Positions 43,807 to 56,778 are shown, counted from the first letter of the stretch. The stretch: 64,000 nt of DNA from Poa pratensis (GCA_947311845.1 CAMZMU010000063.1:125586914-125650913); one strand, 5' to 3'. Numbers and translations: made by a program. The notes: generated by a model not told the origin, from the sequence alone.

Positions 43807-46800
43807 AAGTTTCTAGTTCTAGATTTTTCGGTAGAGAAAGTTTTTTGTGATCTAGAATTTTCTAGAAAAAGAAAACGGGAAAAAGAATTGTGATTCTATC
43901 CTAGTTCATCCCCAAGAGCCAAATCCCGAAAAGAAAATCAAAAGAAAAGAAAGCCCCTCCCGCAGAACCCCAATCCTAACCAGAAAAGGGGCAAAGAAAC
44001 TCACCGGTTCGCCGGCAAAGTGCGCCACCGTAGCGGCCGCGCCGTCCCTCTCGATCCGACGCGCATCGGCAAGCCGAGGCGTTGGAAGAAGGACCAAACC
44101 CCTCACGGGGCAAAGAGAAAGCTCACCGGGACAGGGCAACCCCACCGAGCCGCTTGGCAGCGGCGCGTTCACCAAACGGTGCTCGCGCACGCCGGCAAGA
44201 GGGCCGGGGAGGGCGCCGTCTTCCACCGTCGTCCGTCGGGCGAAGAAAGGGTCAGAAGGGGCGGAGCACTTTCCTCTCGATCTCGCAGAAGGTGGTGGGG
44301 GAAGGGGGCTCGCGCACAGGAAGAAGGCGAGGGGAAGGGGAGAAGGACTCGCAGCCGCGCGGTGCTGTTCGTCGCCGGCGGCCGGGGTAGCCGCTTCCGC
44401 CGTTTGCGGCACAGAGAGCGCTGGGAGCGCGGGGGCGAGAAGAAAAGAAAAACGGCGCTTGTTTTCCGTCGGGGCCAGCTGCTGCCGTTTTTTTTTTGAT
44501 CGAACTAGAAGGGCGGCTGGCCGTAGGATTCAGTCGAACGGCCAGGATGCAACGCGATCCGAACCCTAGCAAGCTGCGGGCTTTCGGGCCGAAAGTGCAA
44601 TGGGCCGCGCCCCTGGCGACTGCGTAGCAGCGAGCGGCAGATAGCTCGCAGCGCGCGCGGGAGCAGGCCGAGGCTGGCCGTGGGCCGGGCCGCGGCACAG
44701 GCCGTTTTGTTTTCTCCGTTAATTGTTTTTCAGAGAGCATGTTTTGTTGTTTTTTGTTCATCTTTGAGCAAATTTCATATAGATTTTTCCATTCAAATTG
44801 TTCCAACGAAAAATTTGTTTAGAAAATATAAAAGTGACAGAATTGCTTCTGAAAAGTATAAAAGTTCATGAATTTTATTCATATTCCGCTGCAAATAGTT
44901 AAAAAGTAATTGCTTAAAAGCAATAAAGTAATAATTAAAATTTTAAAGATGTGTTAAAGTGAATAGTAAAGGTAATTATGGTCCTGTTATTTTACGACCA
45001 ACGTTGTTAATAACATAATCATGATTTGTTAATCGTTGAACAGTGCAATGTTTGTGAAATACAGATAATATTTTACAGTTTCTGCTGTAAAGTAAAAGGA
45101 CTCTCCTCTAATTAAATTGGAACCAACGGGAAAATTTAATTAGAGAGGAGGAAAAAGAGAAATACTTGTTTAACAGATTAATTATGGTATTGTTATTTTC
45201 TGACCAACGTTGATGATAGCAGTACTATAATTATATGAGTTCTATAGTCAAAGGGCTAGATCTCTGATAATTTTGCATGAAAGTGATCAATTTTCAGAGA
45301 AAAGATAAAAGATCAAGAAATGCTCTTGAACTATAGAAATATGTATATTTCATGTTTCCGCTGAAATAGAGTTGATGATAATGTCATTTTCCAAACAGAG
45401 TTCTTTATTGCAATAGAAATATTATCATCATATTGTTTATGAGTTTTATGCATTGATTCTATTTCTGCCCAACGGTGATGTAGAATTAGTGTAGAAAGAT
45501 GATGTTTCATTCTAATTCTGCCCAACGGTGATTTAGAATATAGAAGAAAGTTTTAAAGATTTAATGTGCATATCTTTAACCAGACCAACGTAGGGTTATT
45601 TTTATGCTCATTATTGTTTATTATTATTGAATATTTTCTCAGACAAAGATTCTCATGTTTTCATTCGTGAAAGCAAAAGAATGGGTACTTGTGACCCGAA
45701 AGATGACCAAGAAAGGTCATAAAGTGAGAGAGTATGTTCTCTCTAAAGAATGACTGCAAAAGAAAAAGAATTCTTGGATGTTAATCCAAGAATACAAATA
45801 GATCATCGAGAGTCTTGTTTGACAAATGTCTTTCATGTACTCTCCATGCAGAAAACAAATAAATCATTCAGAGTTTTGTTTAACGAATTTCTTTCATGTA
45901 CCTATGTGAAGAAATTTTTTAAACGAGCAACATGAATGCTTAATTTGACTAACGTTGGATTAAGCATGTGTATAAAAGAGTATTCAGATTTATTTCTGAA
46001 TTTGATGATTGAATATGCAGTCTAAAGAGCCAATTGTGGCATCTGTGTCTCTTAATTACCCGCATGACGGGAAAAGACGATAATAATACCCACGTGGTGG
46101 GAAAAGTCTGGGAAAATACCCGCATGGCGGGAGAAATTTTGACAAAGGACTTATTCTGTATGACAGGAGAAAGATGTGATGACTCATGTGTTTTTATATC
46201 GACCGCACACCTTGTGTATCATAGTTATAAAGCACTTAATGAGTCAAAAGAGAATAAAGTTACAAATGAACCTAAAGATAAGAATGTTATGCAAGTGTGA
46301 CTTGCAGTACCATTGAGAAAGAACTCTTGTGAGTTTTGAAAAGGGAATGAGGAAAAAGTACTCCCATACGTTAAAAGATAACTTCATATTGAATAAAGCA
46401 GATAATCAAAGTTTCGAAATTGTGGCAAAAAGGTTCTTGCCACATTTCGAGGGGGAGATAGAGAATGTTACAGAATAAACTCCCCTATACTTCAGATAAT
46501 GTGATGCATATATGCATCTAAGTGATCTATGATGAATTGTGATCGTCTGGGTACGACGGTCATAATAATGATACCCCTAAAGTAAAGAAATAGATGTATT
46601 CTTGGATATTTTACAGCTCCGAAAGGAGACTAAGGACGGTACTCAAAGTGCCATAAAGAAGACAGATTGACAGGTTAACAGAATAAACCCAAATAAAAAG
46701 GATTAAGGATACACCATTTTGGAGAAAATGGAGTAATCTGGGGGAGCATGGTATGAACATACCTAAGGCTCGAATAGATTTTATCTGGGGGAGCTTGTTG

Positions 46801-48515
46801 CTTTATAATAGAGATGAACAAGCAAACATGGATCTTGTGATTTAGGTCCTTGTAAGAGCTATAGCAATAGAAGACTACAGAATTAATTGCCTCTAGGCAA
46901 TGACAGAACAACAACATCCCCATATGAGAAAAACAGATGACTATAAAGTCTATATCAGAGAAATTTAAATGAAGGTTGATCCCACCTCATTTACAGAGAT
47001 TATAAGCAGCGCTCAATCGATTTTGACAAGTGTCTACTTGTCTTAATGATTAGAGACTATGTGAATCCCGACGATGTTTGGGACTCATAAGTAATTTCCA
47101 ATGGAGCCAAAACAGTAGGCTATAAAGGGTCTACAACGCCAATGTGACTCCAAAGGAAATATGTAAAAAGCGATTTTAAATCGAAAGATTTGCGCTAAGA
47201 GAATAAACAGATTATAATGAGTGATAATGGCACATAATGATCTGAGTTACATCAGATGAAAGTAAAGAACACAAGGGATCTTACGGACTAGAGCAAGTCT
47301 CTAGAATCAGAAGTTATTTTGGGTTAAAGAGAATGAGAGGACAATCGCTTTTCTACAAACTTATAGAATGGGAAATTCATTCCCTAATCCTGTGTATGTG
47401 GATGATATCCTACTTGCTAGTGGTGATGTCAATCTACTACCGGCAGAGAAAAGAAGTTCTTGTCCTCAAAAGAGTATTCTCGGTAGAGTGTCTCTCGTTA
47501 AAAGTATCGAGATTTACTAAGAAAAGAAGAAAAGGGGTATTAGAAATATCGCATGGACATGCTGAGAAGAAGTCTCTAAAGCATGCATGTCGAGAAAACC
47601 TACGCCTGTTCTTATTGTCAAGGGTAATGGAATTGGGAACTTTAGTGTTCCAAGAGATAACATAGAACGGATCAAATGGATATGGTACCATATGCTTCAG
47701 CTGTTGGAAACTCAATATTACCCTGACATTCACGTATCCGGGTTGTTTTGGCAATGTCCAATCCAGATATAGATCACTGGAATGGAATCAAAGATATCGG
47801 CCTCATGCTAAAAGAAACAGAGTGCTCTCAAAAGGTTGTGAGTACAAAGATAGATCTATAAATGTGCTCTCAAAAGGTTGTGAGTACAAAGAAAGAATTT
47901 GTGAAATGTATAGCGAAATCCACAATTGTCGCTAAATTTCACATTTGGAGTTTTTGTGTGGAAAAGCTCCAGAGAATGAAAAGTTGACATCAGTGTGATG
48001 TAAAGACATGTTATAGCATGATATAAGGCCGAGGGACAGGCAAAATGGTTAAGGAAACCTGTACCCGGAATTGATAATGGTTGACAACAGCAATAACCAT
48101 TAAGTAATTCACTCCTAAGACAACGAGTCAAGTGTGGTGCCAAACACATTGACACAGAGTTATACGTTGTAAAGGAGAAAGTCCGGAATTATGTTGAAAT
48201 GCTTGGAGCATAAGAGGAATAGATAAAAGAAACACACAAGTGTTTGCAGATCTGCTAATTAAAGGCTTACCGCCCAGTGTGTTTGGAGAACACATAGTCG
48301 ACATGGGTTTATGGTATAGTCTATATGATTTCTGGACAATAAAGAGGCCCAAAAGTAACAGATTTGTTTCAAAACAGAGACGTATATTGTAGCTGTCTGA
48401 TTCTATCGGCAATTGAGCTGTGACGATGAAACATGCTCTATGTACTGATCCGTGATGAAACGAGTAAAGTACAAAGTATAAAGTTAAAAGTAAAAGTTGA
48501 GATCAAGGGGGAGAA

Positions 48516-48893
48516 TGTTAGGTTGATCTCATCCGGTCGAACCCCAACGGGTCGATCGGTCCCCTTGACCGCGTCCTGATCGGGGACGCCCAACCACACC
48601 CTGGTTGGTGGGCCCCTGTCGCCGCGCTATATAAAGAGGTGGGGGACCGGCAGCACGCGTCACGAGGTTAGCCGCTGTGCCAGACCCCCCACCGACACCC
48701 CTACCGATCTAGGGTTAGCGCGAGCTGACGGGAAGTACCACCACCGCCGCCACTGCTACCCACTGGCATCACCGCCTCCGTCCACCATGGCCGGAGCCCA
48801 GAGCGTCTCCCCGGAAGGAGAAGGTACTGTTTCTCCTCTCCATCGATCTATCCTACCGATTTGATCTAGACTAGTGATCCAACAAAGTTAACA
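48516..48893 (+). repeat. 3' LTR of the Copia element
   Basis: Same length as the 5' LTR, 375 of 378 positions identical; preceded by a purine tract at about 48505-48515. Confidence 0.95.
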
Positions 48894-49914
48894 CCCATGG
48901 CCACTTTTATCTAATAACGGGTGTGGAAACTCGATTCGGTATCTCAACCTTTCTTCTTGTGCATTCCGTCCGACGGTCAAACTCGGCTTGAGAAGCTTGA
49001 CAAGACTTTGTCTATTTGATGTCCTCGTCACAGGGGATGAGTTAGCCTGCCTTCTTGACAATGCATTTGTTTTAGAGCAGCTGCGCCTCCAGTATTGCAG
49101 CAAGATTATTAGCCTCAAGATACCTAGCTGGCTGCAGCGGCTCAGCAACCTAGAGGTTGTTGAATGCGAAAGGCTGCAGGCAATGGAGATTGAGGCTCAA
49201 TATCTCTCCAAGATTACTTTTGCTTCTGTCAACGAACTAGGACAACTCTCACTTGGACAAGCATTACAGTTGAAAACCCTAGAGATACAATATCGTGGTG
49301 CTGTCTGTTATGCTCGTATCCAGCTTCCATCCAGCTTCCCAAGGCTTGAAAGTCTAACCATTTATTCATGGTCTGAGATGGTCAGTACACCAATGGCCCC
49401 TAGCAAATTTGCATACCTCAAGCACCTGAGGGTTGTCTTTCCTGCAGGGTCATTATCCCCGACCTATGATCATTGTTCTCTCATATCCTTTTTTGATGCT
49501 TCTCCATCCTTGGAGACTTTCTTCTTGCAACTGGTGCCGATAAGATCAGCGGAGCATCCATCTATTTTTGCAGATCCTTCAGATCTGAGGAAGATGTCAG
49601 ATCACCGCCATGACAAGCTCAAGAGCGTGAAGATCGTTGGTTTCTCCTCTTCGAAGAGCTTGGTTGATCTAACGTGTCACATTCTTGAGAGTACAACGTC
49701 ACTGCAGTATCTTATGCTGGACACCACAGAAGGACATAGTCCACCCAGATGTTCTTCTGTCCACAAATTGGGCAAATGCTTCCCCTTGGACAGGAATGTC
49801 ATCCTGGAAGCTCACAAAGCGCTCTTGGCTATCAGCACATACATTCAGGGAATTGTTCCGTCTAAAGTGAAGTTCACTGTTAGGAAGCCTTGCAGCAAGT
49901 GCCATGCTGTTTGA

Positions 49915-50717
49915 GCTGTATAGATGCCGAGTCACCAATATACAATGCGTTAATCTGTATCCTTGTTGCTATTCAATTTTAGATGTTCAATGCTGTCTCT
50001 CAATTGATCAGAACCTCCGTCTTATAATTATACATGGTTTGTGCTTCTGTTTACGAGTGTTTTAGATATGTCCACTTTTAAGCTCTGTAATTAATATTAC
50101 CTTTATGAGATGAGCTTACAGTGTTCATAATGCAAGACATTCGTATTAAAAAAAACAGGAAAGATAAAGACAAATAAGTTCTCTCTAATCGTTGTTCACC
50201 GTTATCTACCAATAATATCTGAGTTGGAGAAGGCTAAAATGGAAATGCTGGTAGTGAATATGAAGCTTTGTTCAGTTTTGCAGACCCCGTCTTTTGGTAC
50301 TTTATTTGTGTGATGAAGCAGAAGAGGGATATGACCGAGCAGGCGACATCCAACGGCAAACATACACGGGTAGCCCCGAAGTAAATCTAGGATATACCAG
50401 ATCAACACATACACAAACTAAGGCATGCTGGATCAGACATGACGACGAATCTCAGTTCAAACACGAGTGTACACACCAACTAAACCAAGTTGTTTGGGAG
50501 CCGCAATAAACATGTATTTTTCCAAAACGACTTTGTCCTGCCGTTGGAAAACACATATTCTGTAAATTAAACACACGCTAACCTCAACATGTTCGTGAAT
50601 TCAGCTGGGTACATGCTTCCTTTGAGGAAGCTGGGAAAATTTAAATCATCTTCTTTATGTTTTTTCTCCCATATCTAATGGAGCCAATAGAGACAACACA
50701 AGTGAATATATTAGCTA
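49915..50717. other. 3' region of the F-box/LRR gene and intergenic sequence
   Basis: The first 200-250 bases are probably 3' UTR. No further gene was recognised. Confidence 0.45.
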
Positions 50718-50912
50718 CTCACTCTGTTACAATTTATAGGCCGTGCACGTGTTTCTAAATCATTAATTTTACTAAGATAACATTAGTTGTATACTTGTAT
50801 AACACAAAGAAAATATCATCAAGAAATATAGCATCCGATGTTTTAAATGATACATTTTTGTGAGTTACGTTGATCAAAGGACGCGCAATACCTATAAACT
50901 GAACGGAGCAAC
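50718..50912. mobile_element. Stowaway-like MITE
   Basis: The ends are CTCACTCTGTTACAATTTATAGG and the inverse of CCTATAAACTGAACGGAGCAAC, with TA flanking both sides. Confidence 0.75.
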
Positions 50913-51381
50913 TATGAAGCACATGTCCCTGGACGTGGCTGTCTTTCTAATGTTTGTACGGTAAATATCTGAAACTATCGTTTTGATGTTTGTATGATAG
51001 CAGTCTTGTACGTGCAATGCACGTCTCTACAAAATGCAGTAAGTATACGGTGTGTATGAAATGTTTTGTTAAACCAATTTCAATTCATTCACAAAAGGAT
51101 TTCTAAACCATGCAAAGACATGATATACTTGTCTCAAAGTTAAAATAGAGGTAAAATAACCAATTTGATAACTTTTGACAAAGCAGTCCAGTTTCTTTGT
51201 AGTTACTTCAATGTCTTCTCAAGCCAGGTTAGCCTTGATGAAAACGCTCTACGATCGGCTGGTTGCTTGGTTTGAGGAGATGAAGTTTAGTAAGTAATGT
51301 GGACAACCGCACGTTCTATACATGCATCAGAGACGGGTCTGAGGAGATAATGCCTCTGAATAATCGACGTGGCATCAAAGA
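50913..51381. other. Intergenic, nothing recognised
   Basis: AT-rich sequence leading to the Helitron at 51382. Confidence 0.4.
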
Positions 51382-51672
51382 TCTCTACAACAACTAAGCT
51401 CCCTAGGATTGCTGCTCTGTGGTTCATCCACGTCCTGGGCCCACAAATCAGTGACTTGATTTGCTGATTCGTTTTCTGTTACTGCGCGCGTTCGTTCACT
51501 GCGCATGGGCCAAGCTTGCTTGGGCCCGCTTGTTGGCGTGGGAGGTGGTTGCGTGTGTGGGTACGATAGGCCGGCCTGAAGTCCGTCCGTCCACCGCGCT
51601 CTCCTCCGCCCCGACCCCGTCCCCCGCGCCAAACCCTAACCCTAGCGCACCACCACTTGCCTACCTGATAAT

Positions 51673-53720
51673 GGACTAGACACCTGCGCCCGCGGCCAGG
51701 CCCACCCAAGAGGAGGAGCAGGCGCTGACGGAGGAGGAGGAAACGGGAGAGGAGGAGGAAGAGGAAGAGGAGGAGGCGGACGGGCTGCTGGAGCGCGCGC
51801 GCAGGCGGTGGTCTCGTGGGCGGTCGAGCAGGAGGCCGACCCCAACCCGCGACTCATCCACACCCTCGCCACCATCTGCGAGGAACACGAGCCCAGGTAC
51901 CGCCGCTCTCCTCTCCCTCCCAGTGGACAATGCGAGCCCTCCCTCCCGCTAGATTGATTTAATTGATTGGCTCCTACGGCTTGCCACCGCTTGTTTTCTG
52001 TTCCGACTGACAAAATTACCTCTCAACCGCGTTGTAATCCTGTAAAATACCCACGACATTATTCGTCAAACATTATAATCTTCCTGTAGTAGAACAGCTT
52101 CAGAGCACGCCCACAACACTGTTCCTGTGAAATTTCTTGCTGGTGCTCTGTTTGCGGCTGGAAGTTGCTGTGATTGGGCAAATTATTAAAAGATTGAGCG
52201 GTTAACTGACTGATTGGAGTGGAGTGGTCGATAAGAAACTTAAATAAATGTACTCTCGTGTGTGTGTATTTCTAGGGCACGCAGTGGATAATTCGATTGG
52301 GCGGATTATTTATTTCTAGGACAGAGTTTGTTCTGGGCACATTGTGATTGACCGTACCAGTCCTTGTACATTCTCATAGATACTCTCTGTCATATCCGTC
52401 GCAGGGAGAGCAGCGAATGACCAACAGCTAGCACCGGCGCCGGTGGAAGCTACTCGAGCGGCGGCGCGGTCGGCAAGCTAGGTCAATCCGTTGAGGACGA
52501 ACATGTGAGATTTTTTCTTTCTAAAATCGAGTCATGTGCTTCTTCTATTTTGGTATGGGTTAGAGAGATTGCTTCTTGGCTTCGGATATTTCACCTAGGG
52601 CTGGTTGGCTAGGGAATTTGGGAATGGGGGTTCAGTTGAGAAGGCGCGGTTGTTCGGCAGGATCTGATCACGTAGCCTCGTCAGCGTCACATTCTTACAA
52701 TATAGTTCCAGGGTTAATTAATCATCATGTTCTGTATGATTTGCAGAGTAGCAGCTTGTAAAAATAAGACTGCAGACATCACATTTAGTTTTTGTTAGCA
52801 ACCATTTTTCATGGTGCCTATCAGTTAAGTTGTGTTGGTTCATTGCGGTCAAGTTGTTCAGGTGGCATCTAAATGAACCATCACGGTTTGAAGTCATTAA
52901 AATGCCTAGATATGATTCTCTTATGACATTCTAGAACTTGAGATAAATTACCTAATCAACAGAATTAAAGAACATATGGTGTCTATTTTGTAGAATGTTA
53001 TTTATTTGGATTTTCAATGTGTGTTACAGTTCTATAGATCTGAAATTATGTGCCTTGTGTCAAACATCAGACATTAAACATTAGATTGACTACAGTATCT
53101 GTATATTGGCTTACCTGGTTCTCTATTTGCATAATGGGTCAGTATAATATTACGGTTTATACTGAGGAGAGAGATCTTTTGCCAGAATTATCTGACTAAG
53201 CTGTGGTATCACTACATCGCAACAACGTTGCATGTTAATTTTCTCTCAGTTCTGTGTAGGCTATAGCAACTAAAATTATTAGTTTGCAATTGTAGATTGA
53301 ATAATGACTAGGCTGAACCAAAGGTTTAGAAGCTGTCTCTTGTTTTGGAGTAATTCATGTGTATAAATCATCATATATATATGTGTGTGATAAGCCGAAC
53401 CAAAGATATGATATGGTTTAGAATTTGCAACGTTTTGTGCTCTCTTTATCAACTTGGCCTGGCCGAGACTTTCTTTGTAGCCCTGCCACAGCATGGAGAG
53501 ATGCTATTTCATTTGGTGCTCCTCCTCCATACCATGATCTTCCGTTACTAAAAGACTTGGTGTTATTTTTGCGATTTTGCAGCAAAACCTGATGCATTGC
53601 ACAAAGGAAATTTTCCTTCAGGACGAGATTTACGGCTTGACCCTCCACCATCCCACGCAAATCTTGACCTTCATATGCTCATCACTGTGTACCATAGCCC
53701 TCTTATTTTTACAAAAATTT
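51673..53720 (+). pseudogene. Captured fragments of an unidentified host gene
   Basis: Exon-like pieces read in order. Near 51680-51897 is an acidic stretch (TGEEEEEEEEEADGLLERA), then after a frame change WAVEQEADPNPRLIHTLATI and a GT donor. Near 52405-52510, after a CAG acceptor, is a Ser/Gly-rich piece (SSGGAVGKLGQSVEDEH) with a stop codon. Near 53475-53550 is SPATAWRDAISFGAPPPYHD with LPLLKDL. Near 53581-53700, after an AG acceptor, is KPDALHKGNFPSGRDLRLDP. Stops and frame changes make it non-coding now. I do not recognise the parent gene. The open frames at 54833-55265 and 55489-55710 may be further pieces. Confidence 0.5.
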
Positions 53721-55893
53721 GGATGTACCAGGCAACGCTGGCTGGATGTAGAAATTGATTGGCATTCTTTCACGGTCTTCTCTGTTGTACATGCCATTTG
53801 TTCATTTTATGTTGGATTAGCACTGCTAAGACGTGTTAGTTTATATGAAGTGAAACTATTAACTTATTTGTTAGCTTGCTATACCTCTTTCTTTTCATCT
53901 TTGATATAGAAGGTCTCAAAACCAATAAATTCAGGTAATTGTCTTTGGTGAGTTTTCCGTAATAACACTCCTCTATTGATATTACAGGACATGACTTCTT
54001 TTCAGTATGATTAATGCTAAAAAGAATATCATTTGTAGCTTGTAGGTTGTCCCTTTGAATTTCTCTATGGTACTTTCCTAAGCTCATATGCTGAACATTA
54101 TTGCATTGTCTTTGATCATTGATTAAAACAGATCACAACTCTGTAGTGAACGTTTGCATCTTTTCTTCTATTATATGGATAGCAGTTTTTCATCGTTTAA
54201 TCCCACACTGGTTTGAGGTGTTCGCTGGGAACATGCTCATATTGAAAAAAAGATCTTCTAAACTTTGTTTAGCAGGAGATGGTGTGGCAAGACAAAAGTG
54301 CAGGCTGCTGCTCATCGCCATCTTCAGGTGGAGCATAGGACGATCTTCCTCGCACGGATATGGCTGCATTGATCTCCATTTTTTGCGGATCAGTATGTGC
54401 GTGCCACTGCATCTTCCTCTTCTTCTCTGGTAGCATATATGCAGTCCTTTCATACACATATGCCTTTGGTTCAGCTTACTGTCTCTTCCTCCAAAACAAG
54501 AGACAACTTCATATACATATGCCTTTGGTTCAGCTAACTGTCTCTTGTTTTAGAGTAAGACAGTGACGGTAGCATATATGCAGTCCCTGCATGTATCCAT
54601 TTCACATATATGCAGCCAGAAAAGGTGTATTGTATACTATTCTTCCTATCAGTACCTTCATTCATATGCCTTCCAACTTTCTGTGTTATGCCTTGAATAT
54701 ATGGAACTACAAATTCGTCCAGCTATTAAACATTCCAAATGGACTATGATTTTCTTAACTTTTGTGTGTATGAATATTAAATATATAGTTTGGCACTAAG
54801 GTTGTCCTCGAGGATATCTTGCTAATGAAGCGCTACCTTTGCAAATTGCAGTATAATATTCGTTGGTGAGGTACAGCATGCCGCTGCCGCCGCAACGAAC
54901 AGATGTTGGTCCAAGCCCCAGGTGAAAATTTATTCTCATTTATGTGAAGTGGATTCAGTGTAACAACTATTTCTCCTCTACCCATCGTCACCGTCGCCGT
55001 CGCCGTCCTCCTCTGACCGTCGTGGTTGTCAGCGTCGCCACTACGAATGCTTCGTGACCAGGACGACGTACGACGACTGAATGTGGATTCCATTACACAT
55101 AAATGGGTAGAGGATATGGATACCCAGATGTTGGTCCAAGCCCCAGGTGAAAACAAACCACATCAAGATGTCTTCACACCGCGACGACTGAATGTGGATT
55201 GCATTTCGGTGAGTTTCTTGCTATCTAATTTGCCTTCATTACTTCTACAACTAGAAGTTCAATAGTAGTTTTTGTATGCCCAATTGTTTACTTAATAAAA
55301 TTCCCACTATATATATTCGGAAGCAGAACATTGTTATGCAAGTGTTACTCCTCTGGTTTAACTCGGCTTCTCCTATTTGCGAACATAACTTTCTGCCTTG
55401 TATTACTTAGCTACTTCTGATGCTTCGTCATGCATTCTAACAATAGACACTAAAAAAATGGTTATGTTTTTTCTGTCCTCAAATACCGGTGATGATACAT
55501 GCAAGTCCATTTCAGGAGAGGTTGTTTCAAATGAAGCATGAACTGGTGGCTGTAACTGTAAGGTTAAATGGACAAGCTATTGCTGTGCAATCGGATAGCA
55601 AAATCCATGAAGTCTACTTCCCTGTTATTTTTGCCACATGTTTATTGGTTAATTTTGTCACTTTTACGTGTTATTCAAATGTTGGCAAGCAATGCATATG
55701 TTATGTATAAACGTTCGATGCAGTTCCATCATTTTACAACTGTTGTCTTTGATGCTTTATAATCAAAAGAATTCGCCAATGCTGATAACATGGTTTACAT
55801 AATAGTACCCTGATATGTACTACGAGAAATCAGTTAAACAATATAGAAATGTATAAGAAATAATGTAACAAATATCACTCGGCACTTATACAC

Positions 55894-55923
55894 GGCGCGG
55901 CAAAGCGCGCCTTACCCTTCTAG
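55894..55923 (+). repeat. Helitron 3' hairpin and CTAG end
   Basis: The perfect 6-bp stem GGCGCG (55894-55899) pairs with CGCGCC (55906-55911), 8 bases before the terminal CTAG; the next base is T. Confidence 0.88.
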
Positions 55924-56571
55924 TTGGTGTATGATGTGGCAGCCTCGCGGAGTTGGCTGACGTCGTGTAACGGTGTAAGACAGGATTGGGCCGTTGGCGG
56001 CGGCGAGCTGCGGCACCGACGGCGCGGTGCTGTTGATCTGCTGCACTGGGGGTATGACGGCGTCACGCTACTGCCCCGGCAAGGGAGTAGGACGCGGGAT
56101 GGCATGAGTTGACAAACTGATCTAGTGGTAGAAGCTACTGTTGTCCATGAATCAAGAGAACATGTAACAGTTCTAAAAAAAAAGAGAACATGTAGACCAA
56201 CTGATTCTCACAAGGTACTAATTAACATGAGCCAACTAAAATGGTAAAGGCATGTAAAATGGATATGAAAGATCACGGAGGGAGTTACCACACTGAGTAA
56301 CATAAATAACTCCACCGTCGTCAGCTTGCCATGCCAGCTAAAATGCACCTCATCGCCCACTAACCAAAATGCATAAGTCGAACAATCCCTCTACAGTATG
56401 CCTGAAACCTTCATAAAAAAATTGAGCTTCTACTATTAACAGCAACCAAAACCATCTGTTTCCAAAGCTGCCAAGCAGATGCATAAGAAAAGGCAGAGAA
56501 GCAAATGTGGGAGGCTACCTTCCGGCGGCTCCGCACGTGGTGAACAAGTACAATGGGCGCCGGCCAGTTCC
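55924..56571. other. Intergenic, nothing recognised
   Basis: A short GC-rich stretch (55925-56110) is followed by AT-rich sequence. No gene was supported. Confidence 0.4.
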
Positions 56572-56778
56572 TGTTAGAATATTGGGCCCATTAGTGGGCA
56601 GCCCATATAAGCAATTCCGGAAATCTCAAACTCGCCCATGTGCATGGCAGAATTTTGGAGGTGTACGTGACTAAAGTTTAGTCCTATACTACTAGTTTGG
56701 AGTGAGCTGCACCAGCTTATATAGTGGAGTGTTGTACCACTTGGTGTGCTGGTTGAGAATAGAATGCTCTCTCGTGCG
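56572..56778 (+). mobile_element. Copia LTR fragment, same family as at 40761
   Basis: TGTTAGAATATTGGGCCC through CTCTCTCGTGCG matches 40761-40966 at about 95 percent, including the TATATAGTGG promoter. After GTGCG the two sites diverge at once, so this copy was cut by another sequence. Confidence 0.85.

Larger units (their letters stand above)
43415..48893 (+). mobile_element. Non-autonomous Copia-type LTR retrotransposon
   Basis: A perfect 5-bp target duplication, CCCAT, lies at 43410-43414 and 48894-48898. The LTRs are 378 bases each, TG...CA, with 3 differences. The primer binding site TGGTATCAGAGCC (initiator Met tRNA) follows the 5' LTR after one base. A polypurine tract, AAGGGGGAGAA, abuts the 3' LTR. 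The interior of 4.7 kb has only broken Copia reverse transcriptase traces near 47390-47730 (VDDILLAS-like, then the IERIKW..Y..LLETQYYPDIHVSGLF region). No frame is long enough to make a protein, so movement must have been helped by another element. The GC-rich part at 43900-44700 is unlike the AT-rich remainder and holds no recognisable gene. Confidence 0.95.
42958..49914 (+). pseudogene. F-box/LRR gene split by a young Copia insertion
   Basis: The reading is 42958-43414, then 48899-49914. With the insertion and one target copy removed, the frame is uninterrupted for 1473 bases, 490 residues. The N-terminus holds an F-box (LPEEIWCHIHSLMPMQAAARAACVSR reads as F-box helix sequence), followed by VKKLKLEFYCC and leucine-rich segments (LRSLTRLCLFDVLVTGDEL, LEQLRLQYCSKI, LRRLSNLEVVE-like). 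The C-terminus (LKSVKIVGFSSSKSLVDLT, then LEAHKALLAISTYIQGIVPS) is typical of grass F-box/LRR proteins. Such proteins recruit targets to SCF ubiquitin ligases. The intact flanks and the young element say the gene was functional until recently. The first ATG is chosen; MKYPGPILPEEIW at 43021 is an alternative. A truncated F-box protein could still be made from 42958 to the stop just inside the LTR (43423-43425). Confidence 0.87.
51382..55923 (+). mobile_element. Non-autonomous Helitron with captured gene fragments
   Basis: The 5' end reads A|TCTCTACAACAACTAAGC. The 3' end has the hairpin GGCGCG-gcaaag-CGCGCC, then TTACCCTT and CTAG|T. Both fit grass Helitrons, and the A/T insertion site is as expected. 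Inside, short exon-like coding stretches in one orientation are separated by AT-rich intron-like sequence. No Rep/helicase was found. The 5' end rests on the consensus start only, so it is less certain than the 3' end. Confidence 0.78.

Noticed and set aside
44020..44806. Long frames inside the Copia element (159-184 codons)
   Set aside because: Compositional frames in a GC-rich stretch on both strands; no gag or other domain recognised.
51375..52013. Minus-strand frames of 76-123 codons at the start of the Helitron
   Set aside because: Antisense of the acidic exon fragment; Pro/Ser runs come from GAG repeats.
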